Assembly (NCBI GenBank): GCA_003576745.1
Contig: QEVR01000001.1
Span: forward strand, 124,001-188,000
Source of the DNA: Candidatus Uhrbacteria bacterium
GTDB taxonomy: Bacteria > Patescibacteriota > Patescibacteriia > 2-12-FULL-60-25
DNA length: 64,000 nucleotides
Reading direction: 5' to 3'
A program made the translations under genes and the position numbers. Of this stretch, positions 54,045 to 61,854 are shown in pieces; position 1 is the first letter of the stretch; each line of letters starts with the position of its first letter. The notes under the pieces are model-generated. The model saw only the letters and a program-made list of their open reading frames with translations. It had not been told where the DNA came from and did not search any database.

Positions 54045-54300
54045 GGTGGGAGTTGTGAGGAGGGAGTGGAGAGTGGGAAGAGGGGGGCGTAGGACATAGT
54101 TGCGTGGTTGCGTAGGGGGAAGAGTACGTAATTGCGTAGGGCGAGGCCGTGCGCCATGAGCCTTGCGCTCCGTAATCCGTTCCCTTAGCCCTTTGCCCTG
54201 CTGAGCCCTTAGTTCTTTGCCCTCGGGTCAGTAGGTTCGTAGGTCCGTAAGACCGTAGGTTCGTAGGTAAGCGGTTTCATCCTAGGCTCGTAACCTAATC
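54045..54300 (+). repeat. Modular intergenic repeat, copy 13
   Basis: It contains 'gtgggagttgtgaggagggagtggagagtgggaag', 'gtaggacatagttgcgtggttgcgtag', 'aagagtacgtaattgcgtag', 'gccgtgcgccatgagccttgcg', 'gttcccttagccctttgccc' and the exact core GGTCCGTAAGACCGTAGG (54242-54259), then 'ggtttcatcctaggctcgtaacc'. It reads in plus orientation between two minus-strand genes. Confidence 0.85.
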
Positions 54301-54309
54301 TCGTCATCG

Positions 54310-54329
54310 CAAAAACCGCCTAGCGGCGG
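54310..54329 (-). terminator. Terminator after tRNA-Asp
   Basis: On the minus strand CCGCC-GCTA-GGCGG is followed by a T run, 9 nt after the tRNA CCA end. Confidence 0.7.
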
Positions 54330-54337
54330 CTTTGCTC

Positions 54338-54414
54338 TGGCGGGTGCGAAGGGACTCGAACCCTCGATCTTCGCCGTGACAGGGCGACGTGTTAACCAGC
54401 TACACCACGCACCC
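54338..54414 (-). tRNA. tRNA-Asp (GTC)
   Basis: The 77-nt cloverleaf on the minus strand has acceptor stem GGGTGCG/CGCACCC, D-arm with GTAGCTGGTTAAC, anticodon stem TCGCC/GGCGA around loop CTGTCAC (anticodon GTC), T-arm with GGTTCGAGTCC, discriminator G and an encoded CCA. Confidence 0.96.
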
Positions 54415-54510
54415 GTGGCTGCGTTATTGCGGCAGGAAGGTATCATAGCTTACGCCGCGGGGCAAGGGCTTCACGACCGCGAGCGTTCCCGATACACTTC
54501 TTCGAATCGC

Positions 54511-55155
54511 ATGGATATCGTCATTGAATTTTTTCAGAAACTTCATAATCTCGATGAACTCATCCGTTGGGGAGGATATGCCGTTCTCGCAATCATCGTC
54601 TTCGCGGAAACCGGACTGCTTGCAGGATTCTTTTTGCCGGGAGATTCTCTTCTTGTTACTGCGGGACTTTTCGCGGGAACAGGGCACTTGGATATTGCAT
54701 TCCTCTTTGTCCTGCTTTCTGTCATGGCCATTGTCGGAGACAGTACGGGTTATTGGTTCGGTTCTCTCACGGGTCCGGCGCTGTTCCGAAAGGAAAAGTC
54801 CATATTGTTCGCCAAGCATCATCTCGTGCGCGCTCAGCAGTTTTATGAAAAACACGGAGGCAAGACCATCGTCCTAGCCCGCTTTATGCCCATTGTCCGC
54901 ACCTTCGCACCTATTGTTGCGGGTATTGCGCGGATGCCGTATGGAAAATTTTTTGCCTATAACGTTTTCGGAGGCATTTTGTGGGTGGGATCCATGCTTT
55001 CCATAGGGTATTTTCTCGGAAGAGTTGTTCCCGGCATTGAAGAAAAAATCCACCTCGTCATTATTGTCATTGTTCTTCTCTCTATTTCTCCGGGCTTCGT
55101 GGAGTATGTCCGGCACCGTTCGCGGGGCTCTTCCGGGTCGTCAGGCAATGAATGA
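54511..55155 (+). CDS. DedA-family membrane protein
   Basis: DedA proteins are conserved membrane proteins; some recycle undecaprenyl phosphate across the membrane. The 214-residue protein has FAETGLLAGFFLPGDSLLVTAG (signature, about 31-52), GDSTGYWFGSLTGPALF, then FYEKHGGKTIVLARFMPIVRTFAPIVAGIARMPYGKFFAYNVFGGILW with the conserved Arg residues. ATG 54511 is chosen; the frame extends into the tRNA-Asp region without support. Confidence 0.92.
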   Translation: MDIVIEFFQKLHNLDELIRWGGYAVLAIIVFAETGLLAGFFLPGDSLLVTAGLFAGTGHLDIAFLFVLLSVMAIVGDSTGYWFGSLTGPALFRKEKSILFAKHHLVRAQQFYEKHGGKTIVLARFMPIVRTFAPIVAGIARMPYGKFFAYNVFGGILWVGSMLSIGYFLGRVVPGIEEKIHLVIIVIVLLSISPGFVEYVRHRSRGSSGSSGNE

Positions 55156-55196
55156 GCACGGAGCCGACCGTTGCGCGGCAATGGAGAGATGATCCT

Positions 55197-55235
55197 AAAA
55201 AAGAACACCCCCGCTGCACGTGCATAGGGGGTGTT
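55197..55235 (-). terminator. Terminator of the gene at 55269 (minus strand)
   Basis: On the minus strand AACACCCCC-loop-GGGGGTGTT is followed by CTTTTTT. It lies 33 nt after the stop. Confidence 0.8.
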
Positions 55236-55268
55236 GTGAGATACGCGGTTTAAGGGAGAACCCGCGCG

Positions 55269-56783
55269 TCAGTAGAGTGTGCATCCGCAGAGTTTCATTC
55301 GGCCTCCGCCGAGGTCTGTCCGCGTTCCCTTGACGCAGTCTGCCACGACGCCTTCGTCGGGCTCGATGGTAACACATTCCGACATTGGCGAGGGAGTTGT
55401 CGAGGCCGCCAACGTCGTCTGTGCCGGCGTTTTTACAGGCACGGATGCCGGCATGGCCACGGTTCCCTTGGGCTGGGGCGGGACATGACGCGAGCCAAAG
55501 CCCATGGGTCCCAAGGCGATGAGAACGACGCTTGCCGCAAGCATCACGGAACCCGCGGCGATTGCGGTCAGATTCCGGTCGAAGCTCCTCACCCGGCTCC
55601 GGCGCATTGCGGGTGCCGGCGCTTTCTGAGTCGGGTTGGGCGTTTCGGGATCGGGGGGCGTTTCCGCCTTCCCGTCTTTCTCTGCCCTGTCCGCCTCGCC
55701 TCGCGCGGCGTCCGCCAGCTCCCGATCCATGCCGGTATGCTGGGTCAGTCGCGCATGGAAAAGCTCCAGTGCCGCATGGATGCAGCGCTGTCGCGCCGGA
55801 TCCGTTTCTCCGTGGAGGAATGTCTGCGCACCGTGGTTCACGAACCATTGCTGGTCGCGAACATTGTACGGTTCACCGATGTCTTCCAAGTGCCCGCGAG
55901 CGATGAGTTCGGCGAACACGCCGCCCCGGCACCATGCGGCTTTTTCGCTTCGCGCCTCGTCATGGGAGAGCGCGATTTCGTCCAGCCGAATGAGCAGCCG
56001 GAAGAGTCCGGCGGGGAGCGGAAATTGTTCCCGAAAGACTTCCCGAAGGCCATCGACCGTGACATTTCCGCCGATCCATTCTTCGATCATTCCGCCAAGC
56101 GCCGAATCGGAGAGGGACGGCCGATCTCCCGCCCGAGAAAGCGGAATGGAAGCTTCTTCGCCGATGCGCGACATAGGTTTATGCCCCGACGTATTCGGAG
56201 CCTCACCCTCCCCGTTCGTGGCCGGTGAAATCTCGATGTCCGGAGCGTCGCTGCCGTTCTCCGCAGAACGGAGAACGGGTTGGGGGTTTCCGGCCGCCTT
56301 GCCGCCAAGGATGAGCGAACCTTCCACCACCGGGATATCCAGTGACGGTTGGGACGGCTTTTCCAAAGCTTCCATCGCGGATGCGATGATCGTGACCGCT
56401 GCACGATTCGGTTCATCGGATGCGCCTTCGTTCGCTTGCGCGACCTCGTTCATCTCTTCCTGTTCGGGCGCCTTCGCGATGATGGCGCCGAGCCTTGGCT
56501 CGTCGTCCTCGTCCTCATCTTCCGATTCGGACGCGGTCGCTACCGCGATGATTGCGGGAGATTCTTCTGCCGAGCGCTCCTCGATTTCCTGTTCGGGCGC
56601 CTTCGCGATGATGGCGCCGAGCCTTGGCTCGTCGTCCTCGTCCTCCGGCACGAACATCGACGCCGGATTCTGTCCGCTCGCCTTCAAGGGCGGCGGCGAA
56701 GAAAGGAATGCCTCCGGGCCTTCCTCGGCCAGAGCGGCGATGTCTTCGCCCGCTCCCTTTGCCGCATCAACGTCTTTGCTCAT
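55269..56783 (-). CDS. Single-pass protein with acidic repeats
   Basis: No family is recognised. The 504-residue protein has an acidic, low-complexity N-terminal half with two exact copies of the motif EDEDDEPRLGAIIAKAPEQE (in slightly different flanks), encoded by two identical 60-bp DNA repeats. A helical middle domain (about 220-350, MIEEWIGGNVTVDGLREVFREQFP) follows, then a membrane segment (about 407-430, IAAGSVMLAASVVLIAL) and a short exported tail with four Cys (CVTIEP...VADC...LCGC). It overlaps the upstream small gene by 4 nt. Both proteins carry DEPRL, so they may share a binding partner. Confidence 0.65.
   Translation of the reverse strand: MSKDVDAAKGAGEDIAALAEEGPEAFLSSPPPLKASGQNPASMFVPEDEDDEPRLGAIIAKAPEQEIEERSAEESPAIIAVATASESEDEDEDDEPRLGAIIAKAPEQEEMNEVAQANEGASDEPNRAAVTIIASAMEALEKPSQPSLDIPVVEGSLILGGKAAGNPQPVLRSAENGSDAPDIEISPATNGEGEAPNTSGHKPMSRIGEEASIPLSRAGDRPSLSDSALGGMIEEWIGGNVTVDGLREVFREQFPLPAGLFRLLIRLDEIALSHDEARSEKAAWCRGGVFAELIARGHLEDIGEPYNVRDQQWFVNHGAQTFLHGETDPARQRCIHAALELFHARLTQHTGMDRELADAARGEADRAEKDGKAETPPDPETPNPTQKAPAPAMRRSRVRSFDRNLTAIAAGSVMLAASVVLIALGPMGFGSRHVPPQPKGTVAMPASVPVKTPAQTTLAASTTPSPMSECVTIEPDEGVVADCVKGTRTDLGGGRMKLCGCTLY
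56457..56516. repeat. 60-bp exact direct repeat, copy A
   Basis: It is identical to 56586-56645, 129 nt apart and in frame. It encodes the acidic DEPRLGAIIAKAPEQE-type motif of the gene at 55269. Confidence 0.9.
56586..56645. repeat. 60-bp exact direct repeat, copy B
   Basis: It is identical to 56457-56516. The perfect identity suggests a recent duplication or gene conversion within the gene. Confidence 0.9.
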
Positions 56784-56986
56784 GGCTTCTCCTTCTCCGC
56801 CATTTGCCGTCGGAGTCTGATCAAGACAGGGTGATCCCCCAATGAAGTCGAAACTTTATTTTCGACGAGGCGAAGCTTTTCCGTTTTTGCCGGCACCACC
56901 TTTTCGCGGAGCGAACAAAGGCGGGGTTCATCCTCGTCATCGTCTTCCGGAGCGAGAAGCTCCGGGGGTTTGGGTGCTGTGGTCAT
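56780..56986 (-). CDS. Small acidic hypothetical protein
   Basis: The 68-residue protein (MTTAPKPPELLAPEDDDEDEPRL...) has no recognised family. GGAGGGAATAC precedes ATG 56986; the frame extends to 57058 without support. Its PEDDDEDEPRL segment matches the repeated motif of the next gene, whose start it overlaps by 4 nt, so the two are co-translated. Confidence 0.6.
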   Translation of the reverse strand: MTTAPKPPELLAPEDDDEDEPRLCSLREKVVPAKTEKLRLVENKVSTSLGDHPVLIRLRRQMAEKEKP

Positions 56987-57145
56987 GTATTCCCTCCGCG
57001 TGTTGTTGTGAAGCTGCGTGTGGACGCCCGCTTTGCGTTCCGGGCGCCATCCCATCATACGCCGGATTCAACCGGGTACGAGGAATGGAAAAATATACCA
57101 AAAAAGCCCCATTTTGTCAACAGAAGTAGACACGGTATTTTTTCC

Positions 57146-57174
57146 TTGTATTGAGCCATTTTTCTGACTATCCT
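57146..57174 (+). promoter_or_regulatory. gpmI promoter
   Basis: TTGTAT (57146-57151), a 17-nt spacer and TATCCT (57169-57174) predict transcription from about 57181, 4 nt before the ATG. Confidence 0.55.
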
Positions 57175-57184
57175 GTAGGGACGT

Positions 57185-58762
57185 ATGGCTATCCCCAAGC
57201 CCGTGGTTCTCATGGTTCTGGACGGATTCGGCGTTGCGCCCTGTGTGGACGGGAATGCCGTGTGCGAAGCGAAAATGCCCGTGTTGAAACGCCTGATCGA
57301 ATCGTATCCGGCGATGACCGTACAGGCGTCCGGTATGGCCGTGGGACTTTCCTGGGGCGAAATGGGAAATTCCGAAGTAGGTCACCTGACCATTGGAGCC
57401 GGCCGGGTATTCTATCAGTCTTTGCCGCGCATTAATGTTTCCATTGAGAACGGGGAGTTTTTCAAGAACTCCGTCTTTCTGAAGGCTTGCGAACATGCAA
57501 AGTCGAATAATGGCACATTACATCTTCTGGGTCTGGTTTCCGAGGGCGGCGTTCATTCGCGACAGGAGCATTGTTATGCCCTTCTGGAGCTTGCCAAACA
57601 GCAAGGGGTAAAGGAGGTCGTCGTTCACGTGTTTTTGGACGGTCGCGATTCCATTTACAACTCTGGCCTCGGGTTCGTGCAGGCGCTTGAAGCGAAAATG
57701 AAGGATCTTCGCATCGGCTCCATTGCGTCGGTTGCCGGGCGCTACTGGGCCATGGACCGCGACAATCGCTGGGAGCGCACCGAAAAAGCGTATCGTGCCA
57801 TCGCGTTCGGGCAATCGGATGAGATATTTGCAACGGCCGAAGAAGCTATTCAGGCATCGTATGCCAAACAGGTGTTTGACGAGGAGTTTGTTCCCTCGGT
57901 GATCGCAAAAGGGGGCAAGCCGGTTTCCGTGGTGCGGCCGGGCGATGCGTGCATCTTCTTTAATTTTCGTCCTGACCGCGCGCGCCAGCTTACAAAAGCG
58001 TTTACGCTCCCGTCCTTCGATAAATTCCCGCGCGAAAAAATTGACAATCTGTTTTTCGGAACCCTCACCGAGTATGAAAAGGATTTGCCGGTAGAGGTTG
58101 CCTACCCGCCGCAAATCATCGAAACCTGTTTGGCGCGCGTTTTGTCCGACGCAGGTCTGAAACAGCTCCATATCGCGGAGACGGAGAAATACGCCCACGT
58201 TACGTTTTTTATGAACGGCATGCGCGAGGAGGAATTTCCGGGCGAGGACCGCGCGATCATTCCGAGCCCTCGCGTATCGAGCTATGACAAGGCGCCGGAG
58301 ATGAGCGCTATTCCCATCGCCGAACGCGTGGTTAAGGAAGTGGCCGGGGGAACGTATGATGCCATCATCATGAATTTCGCGAATCCGGACATGGTCGGGC
58401 ATACAGGAAATGAGGCGGCAACCGTGATCGCGAACGAAACCGTGGATAAAGCCATCGGCATGATCGTGGATGCTGTTCTCGCCGTGAACGGCGCGGTGCT
58501 TATTACGGCCGATCACGGCAATGCCGAAGAAGTAAAAAATCTCGTCACGGGCGATATCGATAAGGAACATTCCACGAATCCCGTTCCGTTTTTGATTATC
58601 GGGAAATCATTCGAAGGCATGAAAGCGCCGAGCGGGGATGTGGTGGGGGGTGACCTGTCGATGACGCAGCCCATCGGTATGCTCGCCGACGTGGCGCCGA
58701 CCATGCTCAAGATTATGGGCCTGCCGCAGCCGCCGGATATGACCGGTCGGCCGCTCATGTAA
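57185..58762 (+). CDS. gpmI: 2,3-bisphosphoglycerate-independent phosphoglycerate mutase
   Basis: GpmI interconverts 3- and 2-phosphoglycerate with two Mn ions. The 525-residue protein has MVLDGFGVAP with a metal Asp, the nucleophile Ser63 in GEMGNSEVGHLTIGAGR, HLLGLVSEGGVHS, FLDGRDS, IFFNFRPDRARQL, KYAHVTFFMNG, NFANPDMVGHTG and ITADHGNAEE. It is alone between minus-strand genes and nth, with its own promoter. Confidence 0.96.
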   Translation: MAIPKPVVLMVLDGFGVAPCVDGNAVCEAKMPVLKRLIESYPAMTVQASGMAVGLSWGEMGNSEVGHLTIGAGRVFYQSLPRINVSIENGEFFKNSVFLKACEHAKSNNGTLHLLGLVSEGGVHSRQEHCYALLELAKQQGVKEVVVHVFLDGRDSIYNSGLGFVQALEAKMKDLRIGSIASVAGRYWAMDRDNRWERTEKAYRAIAFGQSDEIFATAEEAIQASYAKQVFDEEFVPSVIAKGGKPVSVVRPGDACIFFNFRPDRARQLTKAFTLPSFDKFPREKIDNLFFGTLTEYEKDLPVEVAYPPQIIETCLARVLSDAGLKQLHIAETEKYAHVTFFMNGMREEEFPGEDRAIIPSPRVSSYDKAPEMSAIPIAERVVKEVAGGTYDAIIMNFANPDMVGHTGNEAATVIANETVDKAIGMIVDAVLAVNGAVLITADHGNAEEVKNLVTGDIDKEHSTNPVPFLIIGKSFEGMKAPSGDVVGGDLSMTQPIGMLADVAPTMLKIMGLPQPPDMTGRPLM

Positions 58763-58794
58763 CGTTTTCCTCCCGTCTGCCGACGCGGCCCTCC

Positions 58795-58803
58795 TGGTAT
58801 ACT
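58795..58803 (+). promoter_or_regulatory. Extended -10 promoter of nth
   Basis: TGGTATACT is the TGnTATACT element, ending 9 nt before ATG 58813. Confidence 0.5.
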
Positions 58804-58812
58804 TCATTGAAC

Positions 58813-59517
58813 ATGACATCCGAAAACCGTTCGCGGCATCCGCACGTGCATCCAAAGGGACCGGACCGGGTCGTCCGCGCGCTCGCGAAACGCTATCGCG
58901 GCAAAGCGGACATGGATCTTGGGAATCCGAAAGATACGCTGCTCGGCGTCCTTTTGTCAGCGCGTACCACCGATGTGCAGGTGTTAAAGATATTTCCGGC
59001 ATTCAAAAAACGGTTTCCTACCTGGGCGTCGCTTGCCCGTTCCTCTCCCGCCGCGATCGGAAAAGCGATATCGAGCATCGGGCTCTATCGGTCCAAGGCC
59101 AAGGCTATTCACGGGCTCGCAAACATGATTCTGAAGAATCATGCAGGGAGGGTTCCAAAAACGCTGGAAGAACTTACGGTATTGCCGGGCGTCGGCAGGA
59201 AGACGGCGAATTGCGTCTTGTCCCATGTGTATCATCAGGATACCGTATGCGTGGACACGCATGTGTTCCGCATCGCGCATCGGCTGGGGTGGAGCCGGGG
59301 GAAGACGCCGGAAAAGGTTGAAGAGGATATCAAACGCATCCTGCCCAAATCTCTCTGGAGCGAGACGAATCGCGTATTCGTACAATTCGGCCGTGATATT
59401 TGCAAAGCACGCAAACCGGAATGCTGGCATTGTCCTGTCCGGTTGTGGTGCCCCTATGAACCGAAGACGGAAAAGCCTAAGGGAAAGGGAGAGGAGGGAG
59501 TAGGGAGTGGGGAGTAG
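58813..59517 (+). CDS. nth: Endonuclease III
   Basis: Nth is a DNA glycosylase/AP lyase for oxidised pyrimidines. The 234-residue protein has the helix-hairpin-helix LPGVGRKTA (124-132) with catalytic Lys130, VDTHVFR with Asp148, and a 4Fe-4S cluster motif C-x6-C-x2-C-x5-C (Cys197, 204, 207 and 213). The start is ATG 58813; a TTG at 58807 is less likely. The C-terminal GEEGVGSGE is encoded by the G-rich repeat-like sequence that also supplies the stop. Confidence 0.95.
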   Translation: MTSENRSRHPHVHPKGPDRVVRALAKRYRGKADMDLGNPKDTLLGVLLSARTTDVQVLKIFPAFKKRFPTWASLARSSPAAIGKAISSIGLYRSKAKAIHGLANMILKNHAGRVPKTLEELTVLPGVGRKTANCVLSHVYHQDTVCVDTHVFRIAHRLGWSRGKTPEKVEEDIKRILPKSLWSETNRVFVQFGRDICKARKPECWHCPVRLWCPYEPKTEKPKGKGEEGVGSGE

Positions 59518-59561
59518 GAAATTCGTCCTCCCGCTTCCTTCTTCCCACTCCCTGCTCCCTG
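59489..59561 (+). repeat. Short repeat-like inverted sequence at nth 3' end
   Basis: A G-rich half 'gagggagtagggagtggggagtagg' and a C-rich half 'ttccttcttcccactccctgctccc' can pair over much of their length. The G-rich half encodes the last residues and the stop of nth. It looks like a minimal version of the modular intergenic repeats. Confidence 0.65.
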
Positions 59562-59564
59562 TCT

Positions 59565-60077
59565 ATGAACGAACTCGATCTCATTATCAAACTCCAACAA
59601 GCGGCCGCAAGTCCGGGATCGCGGCTTATGATTGGTTTTCTTGCCCGCTGGCTGGTGTATTTTTTGGTTCCGTTTGCCCTGTTGGCGCGCAGAAGCGCAG
59701 ACATGAAGGCGGCCGTGTATGAAGCCATGTGGACGGCACTCATAGCCTTTACCATTTCCACATTCATCGCATCGCTCATCGGCCGCGTCCGGCCTTTTGC
59801 GGCTTCGCCACTCGTGCAGGCCGTGGTGCCGCCGAATATTCAGGCCGGATCATTTCCCTCCAGTCACACGGCCGTGGCCTTCGGCGTTGCCATAGCCTTG
59901 TTGTATGTTCATCCGTCCATTGGTATTTTTTCGCTCGGCATGGCCCTGCTTATCGCGTTCGGACGCATGATGGCAGGCATGCATTATCCCACCGATATTC
60001 TTGGCGGGATTGCCGTGGGCGTGATTGCGTTCGCCGTCGTTCGGGCCGTGCATCGCGGCATTGAAACGCTTTCCTGA
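59565..60077 (+). CDS. PAP2-family phosphatase (undecaprenyl-diphosphatase-like)
   Basis: The 170-residue protein has about five membrane helices and the three acid-phosphatase motifs in degenerate form: IGRVRPF, SFPSSHTAVAFG (catalytic His region) and GRMMAGMHYPTDILGG. The size and motifs fit BcrC-type enzymes that remove a phosphate from undecaprenyl diphosphate; other lipid phosphates are possible. mltG starts 1 nt after its stop, so they form an envelope operon. Confidence 0.88.
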   Translation: MNELDLIIKLQQAAASPGSRLMIGFLARWLVYFLVPFALLARRSADMKAAVYEAMWTALIAFTISTFIASLIGRVRPFAASPLVQAVVPPNIQAGSFPSSHTAVAFGVAIALLYVHPSIGIFSLGMALLIAFGRMMAGMHYPTDILGGIAVGVIAFAVVRAVHRGIETLS

Positions 60078-60078
60078 C

Positions 60079-61098
60079 ATGCGCGTTTTTCTCGCCCTGC
60101 TCGCCTTCGCCATCCTCATCGGAGGCATTCTCATGAGCGCATTCGTTTCTGCCGCCTGGTTTTCCATACCGGAGGCCGGAGCTCCCGTCAGCATCATTGT
60201 CGGAGAAGAGGAAACGGCAGATGCCGTTGCGGACGCATTGCAGTCATCCGGCCTTTTGAAAACGCGTCTGGGATATGACATGTTCGCCAGCCTGTATCCG
60301 CCGGCTCGTCGGCCGAAGGCCGGAAGCTACTCCTTTCGAAAAGGGACGCCGTACAAAACAATCGCGGACGTTATTGCCCTCGGTCCGAAGCGCGAGGAAG
60401 TCAGCATTCAAATTATCGAAGGAAAGACCATCAATGACGAGGCTGAACAGCTCAAGGCATATGGCGTGGATCCGTCCTTGGTGTATGCGCTTACCGGAAG
60501 AACGAGGCCGTCGCTGCCTTTCGATGCGGCGCTGGCGGAGGACTTTGATTTCCTAAAGGATATTCCTTCCGGACAATCGCTCGAAGGATATTTGTTTCCG
60601 GACACCTATCGCGTATGGAAGGACCAGCTTCCGGAGGGGCTTATCCGAAAACAGCTTCGCGCATTTGTCGAGAAGGCGCTGATTCCTCTGGATGCGGATC
60701 GCAAGGCCTCGGGCATGTCCTGGCACGAAATCATCACGCTTGCCTCCATTGTGGAAGCGGAGGTTCAACATTCCGAGGATCGACAAATCGTCGCCGGGAT
60801 TTTTTTGAAACGAATGAAAAACGGCATGCGCCTGCAAAGCGATGCGACGCTGAATTATATCCTTCAGAGCGGACGCTCGCGCGCGACGGCTGATGATCTT
60901 GCCACGGATTCCCCGTATAACACGTATCGGCGCGACGGGTTGCCTCCCGGCCCCATTAATCAACCGAGCCTTTCTTCGATTCGCGCGGTTTTATCGCCGC
61001 TCATGACGGACTATTATTTTTTTCTGACCGGGAAAGACGGGGCCGTGCACTATGCGCGTACATTTGAGGAGCATATTGCGAACAAAACGAACCTGTAA
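60079..61098 (+). CDS. mltG: Endolytic murein transglycosylase MltG
   Basis: MltG cuts nascent glycan strands in the wall. The 339-residue protein has an N-terminal membrane anchor (VFLALLAFAILIGGILMSAF, about 3-22), a LysM-like domain (YKTIADVIALGP; VSIQIIEGKTINDEAEQL) and the YceG catalytic domain: SLEGYLFPDTYRV, LASIVEAEV with catalytic Glu226, LQSDATLNYIL and SPYNTYRRDGLPPGPINQPS. The frame extends upstream to 60025, but ATG 60079 follows the PAP2 stop. Confidence 0.95.
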   Translation: MRVFLALLAFAILIGGILMSAFVSAAWFSIPEAGAPVSIIVGEEETADAVADALQSSGLLKTRLGYDMFASLYPPARRPKAGSYSFRKGTPYKTIADVIALGPKREEVSIQIIEGKTINDEAEQLKAYGVDPSLVYALTGRTRPSLPFDAALAEDFDFLKDIPSGQSLEGYLFPDTYRVWKDQLPEGLIRKQLRAFVEKALIPLDADRKASGMSWHEIITLASIVEAEVQHSEDRQIVAGIFLKRMKNGMRLQSDATLNYILQSGRSRATADDLATDSPYNTYRRDGLPPGPINQPSLSSIRAVLSPLMTDYYFFLTGKDGAVHYARTFEEHIANKTNL

Positions 61099-61172
61099 AT
61101 GGAACGGATGCAGACCTTGATCTTTTTTTCCTTTTGAAGGAAGCTCGCCTTCTCGCTCTTTTTGGAGGTACT

Positions 61173-61739
61173 GTGAACGTTCGAGCATTCGGTTGCCGCA
61201 TGACCCTGTTCATGTCCATGGTTCTTTGGGCCTGTGTCGGGAGAAAAGCCGGGCCTGTGCATGCGCCCTCCGGCGCGAGGAATTCTGGATCCGACGAGGC
61301 CGCTGTCCAGCCGCTCCGGGACAGCAGTCTGTACATGGAATATCCTTTCTATGACAGATATATCGTCCTGGAACCGATTATTCAGGAATATTTGCGCCTC
61401 GGCGAGAGGCAGGACGCGCTAATGCAGAACATGCCCTTTGCCGGGCTCGCCGAGCCTCCTCCGCAGCCGGAATGCGAGGATCAGCGCAACGCGCTTGTTC
61501 TCCTCGCGCTGGAAGAAACGATTCTGCAGATCGAAGCATTACGTTCCTCCGCCCGCTGCGGTATCGGCATTCTTCGTTCCCTCTCCGGCCAGCCGATCGG
61601 CAAAAAGGATATCGTTCGGTTCCTTGATGCATATACCGAGGACGTTCGCGCGCTCCGACGGCAAAAGAAAAAAATCGATGCTCAACGGAAGGCGCTCTTC
61701 GCCTGCGAAGCGGCATTCCGCGTTTCGGCATCAATATAG
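61173..61739 (+). CDS. Exported hypothetical protein
   Basis: No family is recognised. GGAGGT (61164-61169) just before GTG 61173 sets the start; a TTG at 61134 is less likely. The first 20 residues form a signal peptide or lipoprotein-like leader (MTLFMSMVLWACVG), with Cys in a weak lipobox. The mature part (about 165 residues) is helical with one Cys pair region, and DVRALRRQKKKIDAQRK suggests a coiled coil. It is 74 nt after mltG and may belong to the same transcript. Confidence 0.6.
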   Translation: MNVRAFGCRMTLFMSMVLWACVGRKAGPVHAPSGARNSGSDEAAVQPLRDSSLYMEYPFYDRYIVLEPIIQEYLRLGERQDALMQNMPFAGLAEPPPQPECEDQRNALVLLALEETILQIEALRSSARCGIGILRSLSGQPIGKKDIVRFLDAYTEDVRALRRQKKKIDAQRKALFACEAAFRVSASI

Positions 61740-61784
61740 GAACGTTTGTTCGAGGTCCGCCAGGACCTCTTTCGATATCTCTCG

Positions 61785-61814
61785 TTGTCGCTTTCTTTTT
61801 TTGCGTCCTATGGT
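61785..61814 (+). promoter_or_regulatory. Putative promoter of the gene at 61855
   Basis: TTGTCG (61785-61790), an 18-nt spacer and TATGGT (61809-61814) precede the gene by about 34 nt of leader. Confidence 0.45.
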
Positions 61815-61854
61815 AGGGTGCGTTTCCGGTACCTTATACAGAAAGGAACGTTCA

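Noticed and set aside
754..54300. The intergenic repeats as a CRISPR array or as insertion sequences
   Set aside because: Modules are scattered singly over many gaps without regular spacers, and no transposase or cas gene is near any copy.
61438..61854. A 5' extension of the gene at 61855 by 139 residues
   Set aside because: The extension overlaps the previous gene in a different frame and is basic low-complexity sequence. AGAAAGGAA directly precedes ATG 61855.
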